Source: Drechslerella dactyloides
Lineage: Eukaryota; Ascomycota; Orbiliomycetes; Orbiliales; Orbiliaceae
Assembly (NCBI GenBank): GCA_020064725.1
Contig: JAGTWJ010000002.1
Coordinates: forward strand, 1,736,001 to 1,800,000
Reading direction: 5' to 3'
DNA: 64,000 nucleotides
Part shown: positions 48,070 through 60,883 of the stretch, one piece after another
How the letters are laid out: the number at the start of each line of letters is the position of its first letter
How positions within the stretch are numbered: position 1 is the first letter of the stretch
The notes under the pieces: generated by a model
Told to the model about the DNA's origin: nothing
Database searches by the model: none
What the model saw: only the letters and a program-made list of their open reading frames with translations
Program-made: the position numbers and the translations under genes

Positions 48070-49127
48070 TATTTAAATTATTATTTATTATCTATTCTTT
48101 AATAAATAAATTTATTTGAGTTATTATAAACATTAAATCTAAAATAAATAAGTTCTTCCTTTTATTAAAATAATAAATTAAAATATCAAGATTATTTATT
48201 AAATATAAATTTTTACTTTCAATAATATTTATTAATTTTTTATATTAAATACTTTTCCTATACTTAGCATTCTATAAATAATAATAAGTATTAAAATCTC
48301 CAATTAATAAATATCTTTTATTAATAAATTTAATTATTTTATCAAATAATCTTTTTATTATATATAATTTATTGCTTTAGTTTGTTTAGTATTTTTTATT
48401 ATAAATATTAATTATTTAAATTTTACTAAATTCTTTTGATTTAATATTAATAATTTAGCAATCTTTGTTATTAATTAAGTCTATTCAATTATTAATTTTA
48501 TATAAAAATAGATTAAAATAATATATAATTATTCTTAGTTTTTTTATTATATTTAGTATTAATAATGTAAAACTATTAATATTTATTATTATTGATTTTT
48601 TTGAGATCTATAGTTCTTATAAAAATAAAATATCTATTTTATTTATTATAGAATTTAAAATACCTTATATTATATTAGATAATATATTGTAATTATATTA
48701 TACATATTTTATTTTATTCTATATTAAAATAATTTAAATATTATTATTTTAGTTGTGGTTTTAATCTTAATTTTAATTTTATTTTTAAATTATATTAAAT
48801 TTTATTTTTAATGCTTTTAATTTTTTATAATTTTGTAAATTTACTATATATTCTCCTTTACAATAAATATATTTTAAAATACTATATAAGTATATTCTAC
48901 CTTTTATATTATATTTATTATATTTATATTAGTATATTTTATATTTTAAAGAATATATTCTATATATATTTATAAATATATATGTTGTAGTTAAATATCC
49001 AAAACCTTAACAGTTTATATATTAGTTTTTTAAATATATAAAGTAATATTTCTCTGTTTTTAGAAATTCTTTATTTAAGAATAATCTTTTATTATATAGT
49101 ATTTATTTTACTATTTCATTATACTTA

Positions 49128-49138
49128 ATAACTCAATA
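49128..49138. repeat. Left copy of 11-bp target duplication of LINE copy 4
   Basis: ATAACTCAATA precedes the LINE 5' end and occurs again at 58629-58639 directly after the AAT tail. The length suits a LINE target-site duplication. Confidence 0.65.
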
Positions 49139-49646
49139 ATATACAAAGTGCGCAAACAAAGAGCCTCTTATATTATTTGATGAAATTGACGAAACATAAT
49201 AAAAATTAGACTATTTGAAAGTGCTTGAAAAACTTAATAAAATATATTAAGTACACAATCTAATTTATAATCATAATTTTATAATTATAATAGTAATATA
49301 TTAAAAATTTATGATTATCTACATATATAAAAATTAGAGGCAATACTAAAAATGTTAAAAATGCTATTTTTGGGTAAATTTATTTTAATTAATAGATTTA
49401 TCCACTAGCTTATTATTGAATGAAATAAATTTAATAGATATTATACCTAAATTAAATAAGTAATATCATATATAATTAGTTAAATTTATATAAATAGAAA
49501 AAATTAAAATTAAATTAATTTAGGAAAATTAAGATTTAATTATTTTGGTTATAAAAAAAAAAAAAAAAATAAATAATCTAAAAAAATAATTAAATAAAAT
49601 CTAAAATAAAAATAAAAACTAAATAAATATATTAAAAATATATATA

Positions 49647-51538
49647 ATGTATTCCACAAGCGAGCAGACCACATAAGTAAGTGGATCATTTCTTAATACT
49701 AGTGCAATTATTCCTTTTCTATACTATATTATTTTTACAATTATTATTATGGCTGCTATTATGACTAAATCTTAAGTTATTCTAGTTATTAAAACTCTGG
49801 AAAAAAATTAAAAATTAAATATTTAAATTATTGTTAAGTTTTATAATATCTTTTATATTATTTTATTATATTGGTATAATAGCTGTATTTTAAAAATAGA
49901 TAATATCTTTAAATTATAAAACCTTATAAAATTAAAAAAAGATGTTATTGTTTAGTATATATTTAAATTATTTGTGTGGTTTTTTTATCTTAGGTTGGGT
50001 AGTGTGGAAGATATAGTTAACTAGCTGCTGTTAATATGTGCTGGTGATAATATATAATATATTAATAAAAATTAGGCAGTAAATTTTGTAAAATGCTGTT
50101 TAAAGTTTTAGATGTGTCTGTTTAGAAAGTACAACTACTAGTGAGCTAAATATAAAGATCTGGACTTTATTTAAAAATGGTTTTAGTTTTTATAAATAAT
50201 AAAAACAAAATATAGTATTATAGATAATAATATTTATAATTTTAATGAGATAGGTTTTATAATGGGCATGATTTTTATAACTATGGTTGTTATAGGAGCT
50301 GAAATATATGATAAAGTTAAGCTGGTATAGCCTGAGAATTATGAATGGGTAACAGTTATTTAGAAAATAAATACAGAAAGTTGGGCAGTACTGTTATTTA
50401 TTATTTTAATTAATTAATACTATTTAGTTAGTTGGTATATAGAGACTAACTTACTAAATAACTGGGTTATTATATTTTCTGATAATGGTTGGATAATAAA
50501 TGAGGTTGTTGTAGAGTAGTTAAAGTATTTTAATTATTTTATAGTGTGGTGCTATATTTTAGATTACTGGCTATTAGTTTTAGATAATTATAATAATTAT
50601 TATTTAATATTTTTTGAGTTTTATTATCAAGAACACAAAATTATTATAATCTATATACTACTATATTTTTTATATTTTTTTCAGTTGTTAGATATTAGGT
50701 GCTTTGGGTTATTGAAGTAGGTATATAGTCACTAGATAGAAGACTTAATATGTACATATATCAACCATATCAACAAGCTAGAGTTCTTCTCTAGATTCCA
50801 CAAAACATTTATTGCTATAATAACACCTAAGAATATATACAGTAGTTTTGTTAGAACTAGTATTATACCTTATAATCCTGATAGGGTCCTCTTAAAACTA
50901 AATATACAGCTACCAATATCTACTTTAATGAATTTATGTCCTAATACTATAAATACAGTAATTACCTAAATAATAAAAACCCTAATAAATCTTTTAAAAG
51001 TTAATTTATAATTAAAATTTATCAAAAACCAGATTATCTAGCATTAAGATAGTTTTTTAATATTATTACTAGCTACTATAGACCAATTCACTAAAAAAAC
51101 ACAAATAATAATATACCAGCTAACACTTATACAAACAAAAAACACAACACTATACTCTACTAATAAAATATTAAGCAAACACCAACAAGCAAAAAAACAA
51201 CACATACAACATAAAAGCACACTTACCATACACCAGACTAGTAAAATCCTAAATAATAATACTATAAATAAATAAAGTAAGTAGGTAAAATATTTAAATT
51301 ATTAGAGTAACCCCTAATTAAAAGCTACTTCTGGAAAAATAATTCACTACAACAATTATAATAAGTCTAGATATAATATTTAAATATACTAGTAGGTATC
51401 TTAAGCATATAACCAAGCAAATTAATATATATGTAGCCCAGTATAATAACAATATAGCCATAAAACCAGTGTTTTTACTGGGGTGGGGTGTTGAGGTGGT
51501 CCGCTCGCTTGTGTGGTCCGCTCGCTTGTGGAATACGT
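49647..51538 (+). mobile_element. Fot1/pogo-like transposon F2 (decayed)
   Basis: 1,892 bp between TA dinucleotides, TIRs of type F. The left tip is ATGT instead of ACGT and the left units carry transitions (GCAGACC, AAGTAAGTGGATC). The right end is clean, so this copy would be handicapped at one end. It lies in ORF1 of LINE copy 4. Confidence 0.9.
49749..51404 (+). pseudogene. DDE transposase pseudogene of F2
   Basis: ATG at 49749. Similar to F1, with independent transitions. Recognisable: YNFNEIGFIMGM (first Asp changed to Asn), LLDIRCFGLLK near 50690-50710 (third Asp kept), and KLEFFSRFHKTFIAIITPKNI near 50780-50840. Stops throughout. The minus-strand frame at 51044-51229 is a shadow. Confidence 0.8.
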
Positions 51539-52497
51539 TATAAGCTGTAAATATATAAATAAAAATACTAAAAATATTAAAAACATAAAAAATACTAAAA
51601 ATGATAAATCTATTGATTAAATAATAAAGATTAATTATTTTATAAATAATAAATGATAAACTAATAATAAATCTAAATATCTATTAAATAAAAATAAATA
51701 ATATCTTTAAAAAATAAAAGGAATTCTAAAATAAAATAATTACAAAAATCTTGACAAATGAAAAAAGTAATTTAATATTAATTATATATTAAAATATAAA
51801 AAACAAAGATATTCTTAAACACAAAGAAGAAATATATAAAAAATTAATTAAAATAAACTAATATATCTAAAAACTAGTAAAGATAATAAAATAAGGATTT
51901 ATAATAATATATAAAATTTAAATAAATTAATTTTAAAATAAAAAACAATTAATTACTTTAAAAAATAAAATAAAAAATAATAATATCTGTAAATTAATAA
52001 AAATACTAAAATAGCTAATACTAGAAAATAGATAAATAAATAAATTTTATTTTTCTATAATATTAACAATAAAAATAATGGAAATAACAAAATAAATACT
52101 ATATAATAAAAAATTATTTTTAAATGGAGAAATTTTAAAAATAGAAAAATATTATTTTATGTATTTAAAAAACTAATGTATAAATTACTAAGATTTTGGA
52201 TATTTGGTTGTAATATGTATATTTATAAATATATGTAGAATATGTTTTTTGGAGTATAAAATATATTAATATGAATATAATAAATGTAATATAAAAGGTA
52301 GAATATGTTTATATAGTATTTTAAAATGTATTTATTATAAAGGAGAGTATATAGTGAATTTATAAAATTGTGAAGAGTTAAAAGTATTAAAAATAAAATT
52401 TAATATAATTTAAAAATAAAATTAAAATTAAGACTAAAACTATAATTAAAATAATAATATTTAAATTATTTTAATGTAGAATAAAATAAAATGTATA

Positions 52498-54388
52498 ACG
52501 TCAAAGATAAGCGAGCGAGCTGGATAAGCGAGCGAGCCACCTCCGGCCGCCTATGGACCCCTTTATCTTCACTACTATATATCTTAACAACTATAATAAT
52601 GGCTACCTCTACAACTAAATTATGTATAAATATAGTTATTTAAGTTTTGGAAAAAGATATAGTTTTAAGTATTAGGACTACTACAAAACTATATAATATT
52701 TTCTGGTTTACTTTTATCTATTAATATAAAGGCTGTATCTTTAGGGTAGATAGTATTTTGAAATTGTGAAATTTTATAAATTTAAAAGAAGATATTATTA
52801 TTTAGTATATATTTAAACTATATATGTAGTCTTTTTATCTTAGGCTAAATAATGTGGAAGATATGGCTAATTAGCTGCTATTAATGTGTAGTGATAATAG
52901 TATACAATATGTTAGTAAAAAATAGATTAATAACTTTGTTAAATATTATCTAGAATTATAGATATATTTATCCAGAAAGTATAATTATTAATAAATAAAA
53001 TATAAAGATCCTATACTTATTAATAAGTAGTTTTAGCTAGTTAAGACTATAAAAACTAAATATAGTATTGTAGATAATAATATTTATAATTTTAATAAGA
53101 CTGACTTCACAATAAGCATAATATCTACAACTACTATTATCATAAATACCAAATCACACAATAAAACAAAACTAATACAGTTTAAAAATTATAAATAAAC
53201 AATAATTATCTAGGAAGTAAATATAGAAAATTAGGTATTACTATTATTTATTATCTTTATTAAATAATATTATCTAGCTAGCTGGTATATAGTGACTAAA
53301 CTATTAATAGATTAGGTTATTATATTTTTTAATAATAGCTAGATAATGAATAAGCTTGCTCTACAGTAGCTATAACACTTCAACAAATTTATAGTGTAGT
53401 ATTACTATTTAGACTACTAGTTATTAATCTTAGATAGTTATAAAAACTATTATTCAGCTATTTTTAAGCTGTACTATCAAAAACACAAGATTATTATAAT
53501 CTGTATACTACCACATTTATCACATATTTTTTAATTATTAAATATTGGCTATTTTAGGCTATTAAAACAGGTATATAGTAAGAAGATAGAGAGTTTAATA
53601 TATACATACATCAACCATATCTCTAAGCTAGAGTTTTTTTTTAGATTTCACAAAACATTTATTATTATAATAATATCTAAAAACATATACAGCAATTTTA
53701 TTAAAATTAATATTATACCTTATAACTTAGATAGAATTCTATCAAAACTAGATATACAGTTATTAGTAGTTATTTTAGTAAATTTATACCTAGATACCAC
53801 AAATATAGAAACTACTTAAACTACAAAAACACCATTAAATTTATTAGAGATTAATTTATAAATAGGTCTAATTAAAAACCAGATTACTTAATACCAGAAT
53901 ACTTCTCCCACATTATTACTAATAGCTATAGACCAGCTATCTAAAAAAACACAAACAATAATATACCAAATAACACTTATATATACAAAAAATATAACAT
54001 TTTACTTTATAAATAAACTATTAAATAAATATCAACAGCTAAAAAAATAGTATATATAATATAAAAATATACTTACTATACACCAAACTAACAAAATTTT
54101 AAATAGTAATATTATAAATAAAATAATTAAATAATCAGTATCTTTAAAATACTAATACACCTTCTAACTAGAAACTACCTCTATATATATACACTACTAT
54201 AATAATTATAATAAATTTAAATATAATATTCAAATATATTAATAAATATTTTAAACATATATATAAGCTATTTAGCATGTATCTAGACCAACATAATAGT
54301 AGTATAGTAGTGAAGCCAGTGTTTTTATTAAGGTGGGGTGGTGAGGTGGCTCGCTCGCTTATCTGGTTCGCTCGCTTATCTTTGACGT
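52498..54388 (+). mobile_element. Fot1/pogo-like transposon E5 (decayed)
   Basis: 1,891 bp between TA dinucleotides, TIRs of type E, nearly clean on the left with about 60 bp of unconverted sequence (CACCTCCGGCCGCCTATGG). It lies at the start of ORF2 of LINE copy 4. Confidence 0.9.
52599..54254 (+). pseudogene. DDE transposase pseudogene of E5
   Basis: ATG at 52599 (MATST). YNFNKTDF has lost the first Asp to Asn. LLILDSYKNYYS keeps the second Asp region. The third-Asp box reads LLNIGYFRLLK, Asp to Asn. Many stops; clearly dead. Confidence 0.82.
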
Positions 54389-55619
54389 TATAATATAATT
54401 GTAATATGTTATTTAATATAATATAAGGTATTTTAAATTCTATAATAAATAAAATAGATATTTTATTTTTATAAGAATTATGGATTTTGAAAGAATTAAT
54501 AATAATAAATATTAATGGTTTTATATTATTAATATTAAATATAATAAAAAGATTAAAAATAATTATATATTATTTTAATTTATTTTTATATAAAATTAAT
54601 AATTGAATAGATTTAATTAATGATGAAAATTACTAAATTATTAATATTAAATTAAAAGAATTTAGTAAAATCTGAATAATTAATATCTATAATAAAAAAT
54701 ATTAAATAGACTAAAGTAATAAATTATATATAATAAAAAAATTATTTGATAAAATAATTAAATTTATTAATAAAAGGTGTTTATTAATTAGAGATTTTAA
54801 TGTTTATTATTATTTATAGAATTTTAAATATAAGAAAAATATCTAATATAAAAAATTAATAAATATTGTTGAAAATAAAAATTTATATTTAATAAATAAT
54901 TTTGATATTTTAATTTATTATTTTAATAAAAGGAAGAACTTATTTATTTTAGATTTAATGTTTATAATAATTCAAATAAATTTATTTATTGAAAAATAGA
55001 TAATAAATAATAATTTAAATATAGGATTAGATTATAAGGTTATTTTATTTAATATATATTTTTAAAATAATAATTATTTAGTTAATAACCTATTATTAAC
55101 AAATAAATATAATTGGAATAAAATTAATTGGGAGAAATTTTAAAAAATATTATTAAATTTAAATAAAAATTTAGATCAAAATAATAATTAGGATAAATTA
55201 TTATTTGTTTTAAATAATAATAATAATAATTTAGAATAAAATTTGGAGTAGGTTATAAATTTATTTTAATAAAATATAATTAATACAGTAAAAATATTAA
55301 TATCAAAATTAATTATAATATTAAAATCAAAAGTTTAATAAAATAATAAAATAAATATGTTAAGAATAAAAATACAGCAAGTAAAAAGGTAATAAAAATA
55401 AAATAAAATCCAAAAATAATAGAATTTATTTAAGTTTAAATAAAATAATTATTTTAGAATAATAAGAAAAATTAAAACTAAAAAGTGGATAAACTTTTTA
55501 ATAAATATAAAAAATAAAAAGATCTTCAAAGCACTAAATTATATAAAACCATTTAAAATACAAAGAATACCAAATCTAAATTTTGAAAATAATTTAATAA
55601 TAAATTTTAATAAAAAAAT

Positions 55620-58250
55620 ATAAATATTTTAAAAAATATTATTTCTAAAGCTATTAAATTACCTAGAATCTAAGAATTTATTTAAAATAAAAAAATAAAT
55701 AATTAGAAATATGATTAAATGGGAAAAAATTATAAATAAAGAAATTAAAAAAATTATTTTTATATTAAATTTAAAAAAAATACTAAGCCCAAATGGAATT
55801 AATTTTTTATACCTAAAAAAAGTATATAAAATAATACTGGAGAGATTTAATAATTTATTTAAAAGATTATTAAACTATAGGTATTATTTAATATGTTTTA
55901 AATAAGTAATTAGAATAATTCTACTAAAATCTAATAAATTGGATTATAATATTTTGAAAGTTTATAGAATTATAAATCTTTTAAATTGCTTAAGAAAGAT
56001 ATTAAAAAAAATAATAATTATAAGATTAATATATATCTTAGAAATAAAAGATATTTTATATTATGAATAAATTGGGGGTAGAAAATAAAAATTAGTTATA
56101 GATATTATATTATTTTTAATATATAATATAGAAAATATAAAATTAGAAAAGTTTAAAATTTCTATATTATTTTTAAATATAAAGAGAGTTTTTAATAATA
56201 TTTTAAAAATAAGATTAATTAAAATTATTAAAGATATAAGATTTCTAAAATAATTAATTAATTAGATTAAGAATTTTATATTAAATAAACAAATTAAGCT
56301 TACTTTTAATAAACAAATAGAAAAATTAAAACTAATTGAAATAGAAATACTTCAAAATTCACCTATATCTCCAATTTTATTTTTATTATATTTAATATTA
56401 TTATTTAAATAATTAAAATAAAAATATAATAATATTAAAATACTAAATTATATTAATAATATTATTATTATTATAATTAATAAATTAACAAAATTAAATA
56501 TAATAGATTTAAAAAATACATTAGAAACTATATTTAATTAAGCAAAGAATAATATAATAACCTTTAATAACACAAAATCTAAATTAATATATTTTTATTT
56601 TAATTTAGAGAGAAATAATAATAATAGAGAATATAATTTAATTTTATTAAACAAAACAATAATTAAATTATCTAATATAATTAAATAACTTGAAATTTAT
56701 TTAGACAAGAAGTTAAAATTTAAATTCCATATTAAAAATAAATTAGCAGCTACAAACCAAATATTTAATTATATTAGAAATTTAGTAAATTTAAAAAAAA
56801 AATTAAATACAAAAATATTAATATAATTATATAAAAACTATATTTACTTTATTTTAGATTTTAATACCAAAATCTAATAGAAAAATTAAAAATTATTTTT
56901 AAAAGATTTTAACATTTTATAAAATAAAATAATTAGAAAAATTAATAAAACATATAAAATAATATTAATTTATTTATTAAAAGTTAAAGCTTTTATTTTA
57001 TCATCAGAAATTAGGTTTAATAGTCTACAAAAATAATATATCTTAAAATTATTATATTTTAATAAAAATTATTTAATTAAATTAAAAATATTAGAATCAG
57101 TCCTACTAGAATTTTATTTTAATAAAAAAAAAAATATTTAATATTTAAAATAATATAAAAATAAAAAAAATAATAATAAAAATAAAATATACTAAATTTT
57201 ATTAAATTTTATTTTATTAAAAATAAATTATCTAATTACTTTATATACTAAAATTAAATATATTAATATAAAAATAAACTCTCTGTAAATTAAAAATAAT
57301 ATTAATATAAATATTAATAAAAAACTAAAAAAAATAGAGATAAGATAATATATTATAAATAAATTAAAATTAAACTTAAAAAAAAATTTAATTATTTATA
57401 TAAATAGCTTTTTATTAAATTTAGAAAAAGATATTAAATTAATAAGTACTGGTATATATAATAAAATTAATAATAAATTAATTTTCAAAATAAAAATTAA
57501 TTTAAGAAATTTAATAAAAATATACAATATTAAATTAATTGTTATATAAATAGTTTTTAAAAAAGTATTAAAAATATTACTATAGAATAAAAATATAAAT
57601 AATATATATTTATATTTAGATAATTAAATTATAATATAAAAAATATAATTATTATATTTTGAATTAGGTTAAGATATTATTAAAGAAATATAGGATATTA
57701 ATGGAGAGTTAAATATTAATAAAATAAAAATATATATAAATTGGTGTTCTGGACATAATAATATATATAAAAATAAAAAAGCAGATAAATTAATAAAATC
57801 AGGTACTAAAATTTTTAAAGAAAGCCCATATAACTTTTTTGTATATTTAAAAAGATAAAATAAAATAAAAAGTTTAATAGAATAGCAAGAACAATAATAA
57901 AAATATAAAAAAAAATAGATTATAATAATCTATTAAAATTTAAAAGAAATAAAATATTGTAAAATAGTAATATTAAATTTATTTTATCAATAACACAATT
58001 AAGAACAGAACACAATATATTCAACAATTATTTATATAAAATACCAAATTCAAGTATTCTAAATAAATATTATAATTGTGGTATTATAATGTAAACACCA
58101 AAATATCTTATTATAGGATATAAATATTATAAAAAAAAAGAGAAAAAAAATGAAAAAAGAATTAGGAAAAATATTATTTAATTTTAATATATTATTATTT
58201 ACTAAGAATAGATTAATACAAATAGAAAAATATCTCAACAATACAAAAAT
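55620..58250 (+). pseudogene. LINE copy 4 reverse transcriptase, RNase H and Cys/His tail
   Basis: The open stretch 55711-55905 covers LSPNGINFLYLKKVYKII (family GPDGI). It continues with LDYNILKVYRIINLLNCLRK and the LFLNIKRVFNNI box (Asp to Asn), then a YINNI-type YxDD box near 56450-56465. RNase H lies near 57385-57850 (LIIYINSFLLN; HNNIYKNKKADKL). The tail KYYNCGIIM.TPKYLIIGYKYY is near 58060-58130, where one Cys survives. Confidence 0.78.
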
Positions 58251-58583
58251 ACTTTTTTAAAAAAAAAACAATTACAAAATTAATATTAATAATAAAATTA
58301 AATAGAGTAATCTTAAAAAAAATTAAAAGTCCACCAATTAATATTATTAATATTAAGCAAGACAAATTACAATAAATGGCAAAAATAAATATTATAAATA
58401 ATACAAAACATATCCACTTAAAAAGAAGAAAATAAAACAAAAAGAAAAAACTAAAGAAAATTAAAAATCTTTAAAATAATATCCAAAATTAATTAATTAA
58501 TAATAAAAGAAACAAAGAAAACACACATATATATTAATTTTTATTTATACACATTTTATATTTAATTTTCTTCCACCTGCCAT

Positions 58584-58595
58584 AACCGAAAGGTT
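58584..58595 (+). other. LINE 3' UTR hairpin, copy 4
   Basis: AACC-GAAA-GGTT, stem with GAAA loop. CAT on the left and ATG on the right can extend it across a GC bulge. It lies just upstream of CAGTATGATTCAT and the AAT tail. The same structure is found in copy 3. Confidence 0.7.
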
Positions 58596-58628
58596 GCATG
58601 CAGTATGATTCATAATAATAATAATAAT

Positions 58629-58639
58629 ATAACTCAATA
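58629..58639. repeat. Right copy of 11-bp target duplication of LINE copy 4
   Basis: ATAACTCAATA directly after the AAT tail; here it is continuous with LINE copy 5 RT sequence (family ATAACTTAGTATTTTAAT), so copy 4 inserted into copy 5. Confidence 0.65.
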
Positions 58640-60760
58640 TTTTAATATTATTATATTTTTATTTTAATTATTTAAACAACAGTATTAAATATAATAAAAA
58701 TAAAATTAAAAATATAAATAAACCCTAAGATATTCCTATTTCAACTAGTTTTAATTTTTCTATTTATCCATCAAAAGTAAGCTTAATTTTTTTTATTTAA
58801 TATAAAATTCTTAATTTAATTAATTAATTGTTTTAGAAATCTTATATCCTTAATAATTTTAATTAATCTTATTTTTAAAATATTATCAAAAGCTCTTTTT
58901 ATATCTAAAAATAATATAAAGATTTTAAGTTTTTCTAATTTTATATTTTCTATATTATATATTAAAGATAATATAGTATTTATAGCTGATCTTTATTTTT
59001 TATCCCTAATTTATTTATAATATAGAATATCTTTTATTTCTAAGATATATAACGTTATTAATTTTATAGTTATTATTTTTTCTAATATCTTTCCTAGATA
59101 GTTTAAAAGATTTATAATTCTATAAGTTTTTAGGATACTATAATTTAGTTTATTAGGTTTTGGTAGAATTGCTTTAATTGCTTGTCTAAAGTATATTAGG
59201 TGGTATTTATAGTTTAATAATTTTTTGAATAAATTATTAAATTTCTCTAGTATTATTTTATATGCTTTTTTTAGGTATAGAAAATTAATTCCATCTAGAC
59301 CTGGTGTTTTTTTTTAAATTTAATATAAAAATAGCTTTTTTAATTTCTTTATTTATAATTTTTTCTCATCTAATTATATTTCCGATTATTTGTTCTTTTA
59401 TTTTAAATAAATTATTAGATTCCAGGTAATTTAGTAGCTTTGGAAATAATACTTTTTGAAATACTTGTATTTTCTTATTAAAGCTTGTTGCTAGATTATT
59501 TTCAAAATCTAGATTTAGTATTTTTTGTATTTTAAATAGTTTTATATAATTTAGTACTTTAAAGATCTCTTTATCTTTTATATTTATTAAGAAGTTTGTC
59601 TACTTTTTAGTTTTAGTTCTTCTTATTATTTTGAAATAATTATTTTGTTTAAACTTAAATAAATTCTATTGTTTCTAGATTTTATTTTGTTTTTATTGTT
59701 TTTTTGCTTGCTGTATTTTTGTTCTTAGTGTATTTATTTTATTATTCCACCAAACTTTTAATTTTGATGTTATAATTAATTTTGGTGTTAATGTTTCTAC
59801 TATATTAATTATCTTTTATTAAAATAAATTTATAACCTACTCTAAATTTTATTCTAAATTATTATTATCACTATTTAAGGTGAATAATAATTTATCCCAA
59901 TTATTATTTTAATCTAAATCTTTATTTAAATTTAATAATATTTTTTAAAATTTCTCCCAATTAATTTTATTCCTATTATATTTATTTATTGATAATGGAT
60001 TGTTAACTAAATAATTATTATTTTAAGAATATATATTAAATAAAATAATCTTATAGTTTAATTCTATATTTAAATTATTATTTATTATTTATTCTCCAAT
60101 AAATAAATTTATTTGAGTTGTTATAAACATTAAATCTAAAATAGATAAGTTCTTCTTTTTATTAAAATAATAAATTAGAATATTAGAATTATTTATTAAA
60201 TATAAATTTTTATTTTCAATAATATTTATTAATTTTTTGTGTCAAATACTTTTCCTGCACTTAAAATTCTATAAATAATAATAAATATTAAAATCTCCAA
60301 TTAATAAACACTTTTTATTAATAAATTTAATTATTTTATCAAATAATTTTTTTATTATATATAATTTATTACTTTAGTCTATTTGGTATTTTTTATTATA
60401 AATATTAATTATTTAGATTTTACCAAATTCTTTTAATTTAATATTAATAATTTAATAATCTTTGTTATTAATTAAATTTATTTAATTATTAATTTTGTAT
60501 AAAAATAGATTAGAATAATATATAATTATTTTTAATCTTTTTATTATATTTAATATTAATAATATAAAACCATTAATATTTATTGTTGTTAATTCTTTCG
60601 AGATCTATAGTTTTTATAAAAATAAAATATCTATTTTATTTATTACAGAATTTAAAATACCTTGTATTACATTAAATAACATATTACAATTATATTATAC
60701 ACATTTTATTTTATTCTATATTAAAATAATTTAAATATTATTATTTTAATTATGGTTTTG
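58640..60760 (-). pseudogene. LINE copy 5 reverse transcriptase and endonuclease remnant
   Basis: The minus strand carries the FDNI region near 58880-58910, the LNCLRK region near 59100, INFLYLKKAYKII near 59260-59300, the linker, and the endonuclease with KKCLLIGDFNIYYYL near 60270-60310 (GDFN kept). The 6-bp insertion at 59052-59057 keeps the reading frame. Many stops. Confidence 0.72.
59050..59057. other. Probable transposon excision footprint TAACGTTA
   Basis: Copy 5 has AAGATATATAACGTTATTAA where copies 2, 3 and 4 have AAGATATATATTAA. The extra six bases equal one extra TA plus ACGT. ACGT is the tip shared by every Fot1-like element and MITE of the window. This is what imprecise cut-and-paste excision would leave. 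Confidence 0.7.
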
Positions 60761-60883
60761 GTTTTGGTTTTAATTTTATTTTTAAATTATATTAAATTTT
60801 ATTTTTAATACTTTTAGCTCTTCACAATTTTGTAAATTCACTGTATACTCTTCTTTACAATAAATATATTTTAAAATACTATA

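Larger units (their letters stand above)
40655..49120 (-). mobile_element. Tad1-like LINE, copy 3
   Basis: The minus-strand copy begins at the left with its 3' tail, (ATT)n at 40655-40674, then the 3' UTR with the AACC-TTTC-GGTT hairpin. It runs through the Cys/His tail, RNase H, RT and endonuclease into ORF1, where it ends at about 49120. Interrupted by E4 (41849-43739) and F1 (46178-48069). 5'-truncated. All frames are damaged by transitions. Confidence 0.8.
46000..49120 (-). pseudogene. LINE copy 3 endonuclease and partial ORF1 remnant
   Basis: The endonuclease part is split by F1. Right of it, KRYLLIGDFNTYYYL (about 48280-48320) carries the GDFN box intact. The domain ends near 48780. 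The ORF1 C-terminal part continues to the truncation at 49120. No open frame of useful length. Confidence 0.65.
49352..52470 (+). pseudogene. LINE copy 4 ORF1 remnant, split by F2
   Basis: ATGs at 49352 and 49361 begin MLKMLFLGKF. The frame resumes after F2 and passes through a long Lys/Asn-rich middle. It ends in a region with FWIFGCNMYIYKYMQNMFF (about 52195-52250), where a CCHC knuckle is expected in Tad1 ORF1. Most Cys codons are gone. Confidence 0.5.
52470..55620 (+). pseudogene. LINE copy 4 endonuclease domain and linker, split by E5
   Basis: The domain begins just left of E5 and resumes at 54391. GILNSI.NKIDILFL and KEFSKI.IINIYN precede RCLLIRDFNVYYYL, with the DFN box at 54790-54804. 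The linker 55096-55783 is the segment missing from copy 1. Frequent stops. Confidence 0.65.
49139..58628 (+). mobile_element. Tad1-like LINE, copy 4 (full length, target duplication)
   Basis: Complete copy from ATATACAAAGTGCGCAAAC to the (AAT)n tail at about 58613-58628, about 5.7 kb after removing F2 (49647-51538) and E5 (52498-54388). It contains ORF1, endonuclease, RT, RNase H, a Cys/His tail and a 3' UTR hairpin. It serves as the reference for the other copies. Frames are broken by transitions. Confidence 0.85.

Noticed and set aside
58059..58440. Two minus-strand frames rich in Phe and Ile
   Set aside because: They are antisense to the LINE Cys/His tail and 3' region; composition artefacts of AT-rich DNA.
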